Positions 15,382-24,848 are shown, counted from the stretch's first letter. The stretch: 64,000 nucleotides of DNA from Marivirga sericea (GCF_900177665.1 NZ_FXAW01000001.1:372001-436000); one strand, 5' to 3'. Notes: a model not told the origin generated them from the letters alone. Program-made: numbers and translations.

Positions 15382-17358
15382 ATGACCATATATCATAAAA
15401 TTGACAACTTCATATTTTCATTATTCAATATCAAGTCCGAAGATGAAGGAAAGCTCATAGATGCTGCCAAGCAATTTTATTCCTTCCAAGGCATGGAACC
15501 AACGGTTTCAATTTCTGAAGGCTTACTCAAAATAGAGCTAAATGAAAAAGGATCAAATCAGGCTAATCAGGAGTTTCAGGAAGTATTGGATTTATGCAAT
15601 AGCCGTCAATTTGAAGAAGCAAAGCCGTTAATAGAGTCCATTATTAAAGAATCCCCTCAAGTTTCAGAATTCCATAGAGTCTATGGTCAAATCCTATCTG
15701 AATTGGGCGATCAAGAAGAAGCACAAAACGAACTCATTGACGCTTTAAAATGGGATCCAAATAATGAATGGGCATTACTCATGATGGGCAATATTTTAGT
15801 CAAAGAAAAAAATGACATTGATGCAGCCCTGAAATACTATGACCAAATTCTTGAAACCAATCCAGAGGAAAACATCACCCTTAATAATATTGGTGCAGTC
15901 CTCATGAACCAAGGCAGATTCTTAGAGGCTCAAAAATACTTTCAAAAATCAATAGAAATCCAGCCTGAGTTCCCTAACCCTTACTATGCATTGGGCAGAT
16001 GTCATTCAGCACTCAAGCAACATTCAAAAGCTTTTGAATTAGCAATTACCGCAGCTAAAAAGAATAATCAGCGAGATGAGATTTATACAAGCTCACTTCA
16101 ATTAGCTTTAGATTCTGCCACAGCCATTCGTGAAGATAGAGATGAATTCGAAACAGTGGAGTCTTACAAATTAGAGCTACAGGAAAGATCAGGTGTTGAA
16201 ATCACCATTGAGCCTGACCCTACTATCCAAACGGCTGCTAAGTTGGAAATCAATGAGAAATACAAAAGAGGTTATCATCTAGTTAAGTTCAACCCTAAGC
16301 ATTCCAATGTTGAGCATTTAATAATGCACGAACTAGTGCATTTAGAATTCATCTTGGATGCTCGGGATAATGGAGAGAACTTCCTTTTCACCTCATCAAA
16401 CCACCACAAGAGCAACTTCGAAAAGCCTCTTCAAAAATACAAGGTCAAACTAATCAAAAATGGAATTGAACCCAATAAGGCTGACAAACTAATCAACTCA
16501 CTTTTTGATGGCATTAATGGTCAAATTTATAATACACCAATCGATATCTTCATAGAAGATTTACTTTATAAAAAGCATGAAAACTTAAGACCAACCCAAT
16601 TCCTTTCAATATTCAATATTGTTAAGGATGGAATCAAAGCCACTACTTCAAAAGATATTGTCAATCTAACCCCTGCAAAAGTGGTTTCCGTTTCCAAAAT
16701 TTTAAACTTGGTCAATGCCTTACATTTTAAAGACCTATTTGGGGTAGATTTAATTCAACAGTTCAAGGCTACGCCTTTAGAGAAAAAACAAGGCGAAGAA
16801 TTTTTTGAAGAGTTTAGTGAATATAGGCAGGACAAACAACCAGGGGAAGAATATGAAATCATCCAACATTGGGCGGAAGATCTAGAAATTGATACTTACT
16901 TCGAATTAAAAGATGAAATGGAAGTTTATAAATCTCAATCAGCAAAAGTAAATTCTCCTGAAGATGTATTGGAATCAATTGAGAAAGATCCTTACGGATT
17001 AGATCAAGAGAATCCTGATAATGAAGCAGAGATGAAAACTTTCATCGAAACCCATTCTAAAGGAGATGTGAACATGGCGGTGGCCATGTACATGGTGGAG
17101 GCTTTAAAATACTTCTCCAATATGCCGCAGGAAGATATTAAAAAAATAGCTTTTGAAATTGCTCATATTGGCATTACTGGTATCAACCCATCAAGTAATT
17201 ATAAGGTAGGTTCCATTCCAGGCAAATCCTTTTCAGGTTATCACCTATTAGCTTATTATTATACAAGCTGGGCTCTGGCAGTTCCTGAAATGCTTTCGCA
17301 GCTCCAAATGCCATTCGATGAGGAATTCCGACTGGCTAACCTACTTAACGAAAATTGA
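15382..17358 (+). CDS. TPR protein with HExxH metalloprotease-like domain
   Basis: A 658-residue cytoplasmic protein. Residues about 65-260 carry tetratricopeptide repeats (for example EFHRVYGQILSELGDQEEAQ, ITLNNIGAVLMNQGRFLEAQ, PNPYYALGRCHSALKQHSKA). A zinc-protease motif HELVH follows at residues 316-320 in IMHELVHLEFI. The region up to about 400 may provide the third ligand. The C-terminal half is helical, with no family that I recognise. There is no signal peptide. It leads an operon with a MazG-like enzyme (3-base gap) and a helicase. A TPR sensor joined to a protease is a common plan in bacterial conflict systems, so proteolytic activation of a partner is a reasonable idea, not shown. 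Confidence 0.75.
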   Translation: MTIYHKIDNFIFSLFNIKSEDEGKLIDAAKQFYSFQGMEPTVSISEGLLKIELNEKGSNQANQEFQEVLDLCNSRQFEEAKPLIESIIKESPQVSEFHRVYGQILSELGDQEEAQNELIDALKWDPNNEWALLMMGNILVKEKNDIDAALKYYDQILETNPEENITLNNIGAVLMNQGRFLEAQKYFQKSIEIQPEFPNPYYALGRCHSALKQHSKAFELAITAAKKNNQRDEIYTSSLQLALDSATAIREDRDEFETVESYKLELQERSGVEITIEPDPTIQTAAKLEINEKYKRGYHLVKFNPKHSNVEHLIMHELVHLEFILDARDNGENFLFTSSNHHKSNFEKPLQKYKVKLIKNGIEPNKADKLINSLFDGINGQIYNTPIDIFIEDLLYKKHENLRPTQFLSIFNIVKDGIKATTSKDIVNLTPAKVVSVSKILNLVNALHFKDLFGVDLIQQFKATPLEKKQGEEFFEEFSEYRQDKQPGEEYEIIQHWAEDLEIDTYFELKDEMEVYKSQSAKVNSPEDVLESIEKDPYGLDQENPDNEAEMKTFIETHSKGDVNMAVAMYMVEALKYFSNMPQEDIKKIAFEIAHIGITGINPSSNYKVGSIPGKSFSGYHLLAYYYTSWALAVPEMLSQLQMPFDEEFRLANLLNEN

Positions 17359-17360
17359 TC

Positions 17361-17975
17361 ATGAAACTACCTCCTCTATTCAAATGCTTTCCCATTACAG
17401 AATCTTTGGCTGAACTTTATGGAGGTTGGTCAGAAGGTCCAATCTTCAAAGTCAGCTTTACAGCTGAAAGTTTTGAATTGGCCATCGAAAAAACCAATAT
17501 CTATTTAGCTAAGCATGGCTTCACCTACGAACTGAAAGTGGAGGACTTTGAGGAAGAAAAATCTATCGATTTTGCAGATTTAACATTTGCAAAAAACATC
17601 ACTGCAAAAAATCAAATACTTTTAGCCTACCACCAACCACTTGATAATAAACCTTTAGATAATATCTTGGCTTTCCTTAACAGCTTCAGAGAAGAAAGAG
17701 ATTGGAAGAAGTTCCACACTTCCAAAGACCTGTCCCTGGCCATCAATTCCGAAGCGGGCGAATTAGCAGATCTATTCCTTTGGGATCGGGCGGAAAGGGT
17801 CAATGAGGAAAAAGTAAAAGACGAGTTAGCGGATATAATAACTTATTGCATATATTTAGCAGGTAACTACAAAATAGATTTATTGGATGCCATAATATCC
17901 AAAACCATCTTAAATTCAGAAAAATACCCTGTGGCCAAAGCAAAAGGCTCTGCTAAAAAATATAACGACATATGA
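17361..17975 (+). CDS. MazG-like nucleotide pyrophosphohydrolase
   Basis: A 204-residue protein. The C-terminal half (about 100-200) is an all-alpha NTP pyrophosphohydrolase: LNSFREERDWKKFHTSKDLSLAI, then SEAGELADLF (ExxE) and KVKDELADIITYCIYLA (ExxD), the magnesium-binding residues of MazG/dCTPase enzymes. The first 95 residues are a separate domain with no recognised family. A TTG at 17355 could start it 2 codons earlier, but the ATG at 17361 is preferred. The stop overlaps the helicase gene by ATGA. It would convert dNTPs or NTPs to monophosphates; as part of a defence operon this could starve phage replication or remove modified nucleotides. Confidence 0.85.
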   Translation: MKLPPLFKCFPITESLAELYGGWSEGPIFKVSFTAESFELAIEKTNIYLAKHGFTYELKVEDFEEEKSIDFADLTFAKNITAKNQILLAYHQPLDNKPLDNILAFLNSFREERDWKKFHTSKDLSLAINSEAGELADLFLWDRAERVNEEKVKDELADIITYCIYLAGNYKIDLLDAIISKTILNSEKYPVAKAKGSAKKYNDI

Positions 17976-19831
17976 TTGTATACAAATCAACCAAAAAAGA
18001 TTTCCTAGTAGATGTTTATGATGCAGATATCCAAGACATTGTACGGGAAGCAGTTGAGAAAAAACTGTTTATAAAAGTTGGTGATAGCGAGCTAAATTCA
18101 TGGGGTAACTCAATTCCTCAAGTTGAATTAATTCTTAGGGATGAAGACATCCCTGATGATGCCTTAGTGGCTATTGAATACAACATTCCACGAACACAAA
18201 ACAGGATTGATTTTATCATAAGTGGCACTGGTGAAAATGGAGAAGATAATGTCATCCTGATCGAATTAAAGCAATGGTCTAAAGCCACACTTACAGAAAA
18301 AGATGCTATTGTATCTACTCGCTTCGCTCATGGCGAAAAAGAAACGGTTCATCCTAGCTATCAAGCTTGGTCATACTCCATGCTTCTCAAAGGGTATAAT
18401 GCTGCAGTCTATGAAGGAAAAATCAACCTTTTCCCATGTGCCTACCTCCACAATTATAATGATGATGGCATCATCTCAAATGAATTCTATAAAGATCATA
18501 TTACAAATGCTCCGCTTTTTTGTAAAGGTGATAAAAGGGATTTTAGGGAATTTGTCAAACGCTTTATAAAATATGGCGATAAAAAGGATTTGATCCTAAC
18601 CATTGAAAATGGCGAATTAAGGCCTTCAAAAAAGTTGGCCAACAGTTTATCCTCATTAATTAAAGGCAATAAAGAATTCACCCTAATTGATACTCAGAAG
18701 GAAGTATACGAAACAGCAAAATCAGGAGCGATTGCAGCAAAAAATGGCCATAAAAAAGTCTTGATTGTGGAGGGTGGTCCAGGAACTGGTAAATCAGTAA
18801 TAGCCATAAATTTATTGGTGGAACTTACCAAGAAAGGGCTTATCACGCAGTATGTAACTAAAAACTCAGCCCCTAGAAAAGTCTATGAATCAAAGCTGAC
18901 GGGTACAATCAAAAAAACGCAGTTCTCCAACCTATTTTCAGGTTCAGGCTCATTTCATAATGCAAAGCCAAGTTCATATGATGCCCTAATAGTGGATGAA
19001 GCGCACAGGTTAAACGAGAAATCAGGCCTATTCTCTAATTTAGGTGAAAATCAAATCAAAGAAATCATATCCTCCTCCGTTTTCTCCATCTTCTTTATCG
19101 ATGAGAAACAAAAAATTCATATAAAGGACATTGGCTCTATCGAAGAAATTAAAGTATGGGCAGAAACAGCTGGTGCAGAAGTAGAAATAATGCAACTAAC
19201 GTCCCAATTCAGGTGCGAAGGATCAGATGGTTATTTAGCATGGATAGACAATTCTCTTCAAATCAGACCCACAGCTAATAAAACACTAAATAAAAAAGAA
19301 TACGACTTCAGAGTGTACGATACGCCTACAGCATTAAGAGATGAAATTTACAAATTAAATGAAATAGACAACAGTGCCCGATTGCTTGCCGGTTATTGCT
19401 GGGATTGGAACAGCAAAAAAGACCCTGAACTTATGGATATCATTATACCGGAATACAATTTTGAAATGCAATGGAATTTGGGCAAAGATGGTATGCTATG
19501 GATCATCAAACCAGATTCAGTTTCAGAGATAGGCTGTATCCATACATCCCAAGGTTTAGAGTTAGATTATGTAGGCGTCATAATTGGCGATGATCTAGTA
19601 GTTCGTGATGGCGAGATTATTACCGATGCCTCCCAAAGGTCTCGAATGGATCAATCAATTAAGGGTTTTAAAAAACGCCATAAAGCCAACCCTGTTGAAA
19701 CCGATAAGCTGATGGATGAAATAATTAAAAATACCTACAGAACTTTGATGACCAGGGGCATGAAAGGATGTTTCCTATATTGCACTGATGAAGAAACTTC
19801 AGAGTACTTTAAAAATTTAATCAACTATTAA
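17972..19831 (+). CDS. PD-(D/E)XK nuclease-DUF2075 (Schlafen-type) helicase fusion
   Basis: A 619-residue protein. Residues about 40-180 hold a nuclease-like core: Asp80 in RIDFII and Glu98-x-Lys100 in VILIELKQW, with a GEKETVHPSYQAW helix afterwards. Residues 235-610 form a DUF2075/Schlafen group 3-like superfamily 1 ATPase. Walker A is GGPGTGKS (268-275), Walker B is ALIVDEAHR, and later motifs read QLTSQFRCEGSDG (motif IV/R finger region), HTSQGLELDYVGVIIG and YRTLMTRGMKG. It overlaps the MazG gene by ATGA and ends the operon. The family is recurrent in bacterial defence islands; cleavage or unwinding of foreign nucleic acid is likely, while the substrate (DNA or tRNA) is open. Confidence 0.85.
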   Translation: MIVYKSTKKDFLVDVYDADIQDIVREAVEKKLFIKVGDSELNSWGNSIPQVELILRDEDIPDDALVAIEYNIPRTQNRIDFIISGTGENGEDNVILIELKQWSKATLTEKDAIVSTRFAHGEKETVHPSYQAWSYSMLLKGYNAAVYEGKINLFPCAYLHNYNDDGIISNEFYKDHITNAPLFCKGDKRDFREFVKRFIKYGDKKDLILTIENGELRPSKKLANSLSSLIKGNKEFTLIDTQKEVYETAKSGAIAAKNGHKKVLIVEGGPGTGKSVIAINLLVELTKKGLITQYVTKNSAPRKVYESKLTGTIKKTQFSNLFSGSGSFHNAKPSSYDALIVDEAHRLNEKSGLFSNLGENQIKEIISSSVFSIFFIDEKQKIHIKDIGSIEEIKVWAETAGAEVEIMQLTSQFRCEGSDGYLAWIDNSLQIRPTANKTLNKKEYDFRVYDTPTALRDEIYKLNEIDNSARLLAGYCWDWNSKKDPELMDIIIPEYNFEMQWNLGKDGMLWIIKPDSVSEIGCIHTSQGLELDYVGVIIGDDLVVRDGEIITDASQRSRMDQSIKGFKKRHKANPVETDKLMDEIIKNTYRTLMTRGMKGCFLYCTDEETSEYFKNLINY

Positions 19832-19938
19832 ATCGTAAAATATTTATAATTATTAATAAAATCCCTATGCTGAACGATAAAAAATCAATATAGTTTAATC
19901 ATCTAAAATCTTTACAATTTTCAATCAACGATAGTTTT

Positions 19939-21513
19939 ATGTCAAAATATCCAAGTAAAATCACCTATTCCCTTTTACCTCTTCTTTCCGCTCTTTTATT
20001 AGCAATCTCATGGTTATACTATGATTTACTAGTTTTTATTGCACTACTACCACTGTTCTACTTTTTGAAAAAATGCGCGAATAAATCTGAAAAATCTATC
20101 GTGGTATTCTCAATGCTGTACTTAACTTACATACTTTTCAATGCGATAAGCAGCTTTTGGATAGTGAATGCTAACACTAATGGATTTTTAGGAATAGTTG
20201 TTTTGAATTCAGTTGTATTAGCCCTTCCCTGGATTATATATTGGTTCTATTTAAAAAGTCGTAATTCAAAGTATTCCTTCTTAGTTTTAATATTATCATG
20301 GCTGTCAGTAGAATTTTTACATAATAAATGGGATTTGGGTTTCCCAATGTATTCATTAGGAAATTTTCTCAATGACACTATCGAAATTATTCAATTTTAT
20401 GAATTTACAGGTCTAAGGGGTGGAACATTATTAATATTGATCACTAATTATGTTATATTCTTAGGACTAACTTCGTACAAACAGTATAAGGCATATATTA
20501 TTTCATTCACTTTGATTTTATTATCGCTGTTCTCATGGTCTATATATCGCTTTCAATCATATGAAGAAAAAGAAAACCCTATCTCAGTTGCCGTTTTACA
20601 TACCTTTGCTGATGTATATACATTTAAGTATAATTTGAGTGATACTCAACTTCTAAAGTTCTATTTAGAATCTCTAAAGAAAATGCCAGGCAATATTGAT
20701 CTATTTATTTTACCGGAAACAGCTTTTCCAAATATGAGATGGGTGGAAGATCTACACATTAATTCTACATTAAGCAATTTAAACAGCTGGTTGTTAGAAA
20801 ATGATATTGCCAGCGTCATCTCTGGTTCTATTTTAAATGAACTGTATTACGGTGAATCGTCTGATCCAGCTGGCACAAAATATATTGAAAACACAAATCA
20901 ATTTTACTACACGTACAATAGTTCCTTCTTATTGAATGCGAAAAACAATTTGCTTCGATATCGGCACAAAAAATACCTGGTCCCCTTCGAAGAGACTATT
21001 CCATTTTCATCTAAACTATCATTTCTTCAAGAACTAATACCATCCTTAGGTAATTTTAAATTTGCTTACAAAGAAACTAATTCTAACGTATTTGAATTTA
21101 AAAGTGGCAAATATATTGGGAATTTAATATGTTTTGAATCTTTGTTTTTTGATCTATACAGGGAAATGTCAAATAAGGGTGTTGGACTATTTTCAATTAT
21201 CTTAAATGAAGGTTGGTATTATAATACAAATTTAACTGGGGCAAAATCATTCCACAAAATAGCAAAAATCAAAGCTATAGAATTTAGGAAACCTATTTTA
21301 AGATCTTCAAATCAAGGTATATCAAGTACTATAAATCAGAGAGGGCAAGTTATAAATCTTACATCTACCAATAAAAATAATCTGCTTTTAGATAATGTCA
21401 ATTACAATACTAAAGCAACATTTTATTCAATATTTGGAGATTTTTTAGGATTAGTGTCATTAATTTTATTACCTTTAATATTAGTTAAAACCAAAAAAAT
21501 TAAAACCCTATGA
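19939..21513 (+). CDS. Apolipoprotein N-acyltransferase (Lnt) homologue, island-borne
   Basis: A 524-residue membrane enzyme. About six N-terminal helices (10-205) precede a periplasmic nitrilase-like domain (about 215-490) and a last helix (about 495-515), as in Lnt. The catalytic Glu is E260 (LPETAFP), the Lys lies in RHKKYLVPFEE (about 344), and the Cys is C398 (LICFES), so the triad is intact. Lnt acylates the N-terminal Cys of lipoproteins using phospholipid. The gene overlaps the next one (a secreted protein with Cys at the end of its signal) by ATGA. This suggests a dedicated enzyme-substrate pair rather than the housekeeping copy, but that is inference. Confidence 0.85.
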   Translation: MSKYPSKITYSLLPLLSALLLAISWLYYDLLVFIALLPLFYFLKKCANKSEKSIVVFSMLYLTYILFNAISSFWIVNANTNGFLGIVVLNSVVLALPWIIYWFYLKSRNSKYSFLVLILSWLSVEFLHNKWDLGFPMYSLGNFLNDTIEIIQFYEFTGLRGGTLLILITNYVIFLGLTSYKQYKAYIISFTLILLSLFSWSIYRFQSYEEKENPISVAVLHTFADVYTFKYNLSDTQLLKFYLESLKKMPGNIDLFILPETAFPNMRWVEDLHINSTLSNLNSWLLENDIASVISGSILNELYYGESSDPAGTKYIENTNQFYYTYNSSFLLNAKNNLLRYRHKKYLVPFEETIPFSSKLSFLQELIPSLGNFKFAYKETNSNVFEFKSGKYIGNLICFESLFFDLYREMSNKGVGLFSIILNEGWYYNTNLTGAKSFHKIAKIKAIEFRKPILRSSNQGISSTINQRGQVINLTSTNKNNLLLDNVNYNTKATFYSIFGDFLGLVSLILLPLILVKTKKIKTL

Positions 21514-22520
21514 AATTTTATTACAAAACATTAATTTCTCTTTCTCTATTATTTATTATCCGACAAGCTAACGTTTTAGCTTGCGGAGACATCCAAGACG
21601 CATTTATTTCAGGTCCGACAACAATTCCAATTCAAGAGAGCTCCCAATTTACAATGAACATGACGGAAGCCTATAAATATGAGTCCCCATTTTGTCCTGG
21701 GACAACAGAAGGTTATCAAAGTACAACATGGAGTGTTAGTTCTCAAAACAATTTTGCAACAGGTGAAACTGTTAATATTAATCCGACAGCTTTGGGGCTT
21801 CAATTAGGACAATATCAACTAACTGGCTTTAATGATTATGGTAATCCTCAATGTGATGCTACATATTCAAAGAATATTACTGTTGCAGCACCTGATTTAA
21901 CAATTGCTTCACCCTCTTTGTCTGGTAGTTCTCCAGTTTACAATTCAAATGCAACTTATACTATAAATGTTAGAGCTAGAAACAGGAATTCTGTAAGATC
22001 ATTACCGACATCAGCCAAGATTTATTTTAGTACCAATAGTTCATACTCTAGTAATGATTTTTTTGCTGGTGAGGTTAATATTCCGGCAATCTCAGCCAAT
22101 AGCGAGACTTCAAATATAAATGTTAATATTACAACTCCTTCTATAACTTTTTCTCCTTCGTATTTTTATATAATTATAGTTATTAATCAGAGCCAACAAA
22201 TTATTGAGTCAACTTATGCTAATAATTCAGACGATTATTCGGTTACGGTTCAGAATTCTGGAGGTCGATTTTTAACTAACGATATTTCTATATACCCTAA
22301 TCCTAGCAAGGATCGATTTAATATTGATTCAAACGGTAAAAATATCCAGAATATAATAGTTGTTGACGATAAAGGCAATGAGGTTTATAGACAAAATGTC
22401 AATTCAAATAAAAAGTTAATTGAAAATATAAATATATCATCTCTAAAACCAGGTAATTACATAATTAGATCTTATACTGATGACAATCAAGTTATCAATA
22501 AGAAGATAGTTGTGGAATAG
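21510..22520 (+). CDS. Secreted protein with CARDB-like domain and type IX sorting tail
   Basis: A 336-residue exported protein. The signal region ends LFIIRQANVLACGDI, where Cys25 could serve as a weak lipobox (VLAC). Residues about 30-125 are an unrecognised beta domain. About 128-250 resembles a CARDB cell-adhesion fold (PDLTIASPSLSGSSPVYNS, IIIVINQSQQIIESTYANN). The last 75 residues are a type A type IX secretion sorting domain (ISIYPNPSKDRFNI, VVDDKGNEVYRQNV, SLKPGNYIIRSY). A protein with both a lipobox-like Cys and a type IX tail would be unusual. It overlaps the Lnt homologue by ATGA and likely depends on it. Confidence 0.8.
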   Translation: MKFYYKTLISLSLLFIIRQANVLACGDIQDAFISGPTTIPIQESSQFTMNMTEAYKYESPFCPGTTEGYQSTTWSVSSQNNFATGETVNINPTALGLQLGQYQLTGFNDYGNPQCDATYSKNITVAAPDLTIASPSLSGSSPVYNSNATYTINVRARNRNSVRSLPTSAKIYFSTNSSYSSNDFFAGEVNIPAISANSETSNINVNITTPSITFSPSYFYIIIVINQSQQIIESTYANNSDDYSVTVQNSGGRFLTNDISIYPNPSKDRFNIDSNGKNIQNIIVVDDKGNEVYRQNVNSNKKLIENINISSLKPGNYIIRSYTDDNQVINKKIVVE

Positions 22521-22535
22521 ATTTTACCATAAGAA

Positions 22536-22593
22536 AATTGCTTGAGATTTAAATAGGTTTTAATAAGAAATTTATATAGTCTCAAGCAATTTC
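22536..22593. terminator. Inverted repeat after the sorting-domain gene
   Basis: 13-base arms AAATTGCTTGAGA and TCTCAAGCAATTT pair perfectly around a 32-base AT-rich loop. It lies between convergent genes and probably acts as a bidirectional terminator or mRNA 3' barrier. No long T run is present. Confidence 0.45.
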
Positions 22594-22630
22594 ATTCTAT
22601 TCACCAATTCATTTTCAATCAAAATCTCCA

Positions 22631-22987
22631 TTAATAAATAGCCCTAAATATAGCAGGTGAATTGTAAATCATTTCCCCATTATACATGATCAAATCCTTA
22701 TACTGCAATGCGCCATCTACTAACTGAAGTTTTTTCCCATGCGGGAAAAATGATATGGGTTTAGTCAATATGACCGCCTCAATTCTTTTTCCAGGAAAGT
22801 ATGGCCACAAATAATACTTATCCAAATCATCATGCTCATAGGGTTTAAACACGTAATCCACTGGTCTACGCTTGCGCTTTTCAATATCCACAAACTTCAA
22901 GCTTGGCACCTCTGAATACGCCTGATAAAACACTTGCTCTCTATTGGGTATAAACCCACCTCTAAGTAAACTTCCTAAACTTCTCAT
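22631..22987 (-). CDS. Hypothetical protein
   Basis: A 118-residue protein with no family that I recognise. It is rich in aromatic and charged residues (KYYLWPYFPGKRIEAVIL, ISFFPHGKK), has no signal peptide or membrane segment, and is balanced in composition like a folded protein. It is a single gene in reverse orientation. A fragment of a larger gene cannot be excluded. Confidence 0.45.
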   Translation of the reverse strand: MRSLGSLLRGGFIPNREQVFYQAYSEVPSLKFVDIEKRKRRPVDYVFKPYEHDDLDKYYLWPYFPGKRIEAVILTKPISFFPHGKKLQLVDGALQYKDLIMYNGEMIYNSPAIFRAIY

Positions 22988-23207
22988 GGTACTAAATATA
23001 TTAGTAATAGCTGAATTAATTAGTATTGGTAAGAAATGGAAATCAAAAGCTTACTTTTGATAATAAATTAAATTACCTAACTTCATGACTATATTTTAAA
23101 ATAAAAGAATGAAATATAAGAGGATACCCACTCAATCAATTTTCATAGATAAAATGAACCTAGAAATAGACGATATTAAACTATACCTCAACTAAAATTC
23201 AACCAAC

Positions 23208-24071
23208 ATGAAAACTCAACTAACCTTATTTTTATCATTACTAGTATTTTCACTTTCAGCTCAAATCCCCGAAGGCTATTATGAAACCACAGCTGGTCTA
23301 GATGGTGAAGAGTTAAAAGCAGAACTACACGAAATCATTAACGATCATGTAGTTTACACCTACACAAGCTCCAATACCGATACTTGGGACATCCTCAAAC
23401 AAACCGATAAAGACCCGGAAGACGGAAGCTATGTAATTGGCTTCTATTCAGGTTTCAAAATGGATGCATCTGAAGAATACAACAGTGGTAATGGCTGGAA
23501 CAGAGAGCATGTTTGGGCTAAAAGCCGTGGCAGTTTAGGCACAAACAGAGGTCCAGGAACTGACGTTCATAACCTACGAGCTGCAGACATTTCAACTAAC
23601 TCAGCTCGCAACAACCGCAATTTTGATGAAGCCACAGTTCAATACATAGATGAATCAGGTCAATACCAAGGAGAAACAGAAAGCTACACAAGCTCCTCAG
23701 ATTGGATATGGGAACCAAGAGACGAAGTAAAAGGAGATGTAGCAAGAATCCTTTTCTACATGGCCACTCGCTATGAAGGAACCAGCGGTGAACCTGATTT
23801 AGAATTAAGAGAAGAATTATTAAGTGATGATAGCAACGACCCCTACCACGCTCGACTTTCAGTCTTGCTCGAATGGCACGAAGCAGATCCAGTAGATGAA
23901 ATAGAAAGAGAAAGAAATGATGTCATCTATTCTTTTCAAGAAAACCGCAATCCCTTTATAGACCACCCAGAATTTGTAGGCCTAATCTGGGGAGGAGAAG
24001 AAGCAGACGATATGGTGTGCTGCACTTGGGCTGCGGCAAAGGGTCTCGCCAGCATTGGCTTCAGGCTTTAA
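23208..24071 (+). CDS. Secreted endonuclease I (EndA/NucM family)
   Basis: A 287-residue secreted nuclease. The signal peptide covers residues 1-19 (LTLFLSLLVFSLSAQ). The active-site segment NGWNREHVWAKSRG has the His of the beta-beta-alpha-metal fold, and the metal ligands lie in GPGTDVHNLRAADISTNSARNN. Helix FYMATRYEG is typical. These enzymes cut DNA without sequence preference outside the cytoplasm, for nutrient use or against incoming DNA. The family normally ends near HPEFVGLIWG. Here about 25 further residues (from EEADDMVCCTW) are encoded by the left arm of the first large hairpin of the structured tract, so the 3' end was probably rewritten by insertion of that tract. Confidence 0.9.
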   Translation: MKTQLTLFLSLLVFSLSAQIPEGYYETTAGLDGEELKAELHEIINDHVVYTYTSSNTDTWDILKQTDKDPEDGSYVIGFYSGFKMDASEEYNSGNGWNREHVWAKSRGSLGTNRGPGTDVHNLRAADISTNSARNNRNFDEATVQYIDESGQYQGETESYTSSSDWIWEPRDEVKGDVARILFYMATRYEGTSGEPDLELREELLSDDSNDPYHARLSVLLEWHEADPVDEIERERNDVIYSFQENRNPFIDHPEFVGLIWGGEEADDMVCCTWAAAKGLASIGFRL

Positions 24072-24730
24072 ATAAGTGTTGCTTTATAAGGTATTTAAAG
24101 CCAAAAGCCAACCCCTTCGGGGCAAGTGCTGTCATGCCCCTTGCAGCTTAGCCCAAGTGCATCACGGCAACCTACCTGGTCTGTTCCTTTAAAATTCCGT
24201 AAACTCCATTTAAAAGGAACAGCCCCCGGTTGCCAGAGTTAGGCTCGCCTGCGGGCGCCCCCGGGCTGCGGCTTGTCATGGTTTTTAAAAAAAAGCTGTT
24301 AGTATTTAATTGGAAAACGGTTACAGCTTTTTTTAACTAAAAACCACGCCAAGCCTTGTTCGCTCCGTTACTCTCCGCTCGTGGCTAGCCCCCGTTTCCT
24401 GCGGTCACTCTCGGTCTACCACCCGGGGTCGCACTCGCAGACGGCTCGACACACAGCGGATTGCAAACCATTCCGTAAACTCCATTATTTGCAACCGCTC
24501 TTCCTGCGTTCACCTTCCCACATCTTCCCGCATGGTGCCTTGATCAAACTGTAGTGCCAATACGATAGGACGGCATTCCACATCCATTCCCAACTTCCAC
24601 ACCACCCGTTTAAGGTGCGGCTTTAGACCACATTGAGTTTGCCCCAGGAATTTGGATAAACTTCGATTGGAATTTTGCAGGTAAATATTTCTTCAAAAAT
24701 TAAATAAAAGAGGAAAGCAAATTAGGGATC

Positions 24731-24831
24731 AATTGCTTTTTCGGCCGCAAGTCCAAGCCCGTTGGGTTTTTTGAAAAATCTCCACCGCAAGCGGTTGTAT
24801 TTTCCAAAAAAGACTTGCCCCCGAAGCAATT
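24731..24831. repeat. Long hairpin H6 with CCGCAAGCGG tip
   Basis: Stem AATTGCTT/AAGCAATT, then CAAGTC/GACTTG, then T6/A6 and AAAAT/ATTTT, topped by CCGCAAGCGG. The 28-bp apical block 24776-24803 is repeated exactly at 25200-25227 in the tip of H8. Confidence 0.7.
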
Positions 24832-24848
24832 CCCCCTGAAAGAAAAGC

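Noticed and set aside
23109-23195. 28-codon frame before the endonuclease gene
   Set aside because: Too short and without recognisable pattern or conserved context; could be a leader peptide but there is no support.
24235-24245. GTTAGGC motif resembling an integron attC core
   Set aside because: No matching RYYYAAC partner at the right distance and no integron integrase in the window, so it is likely chance.
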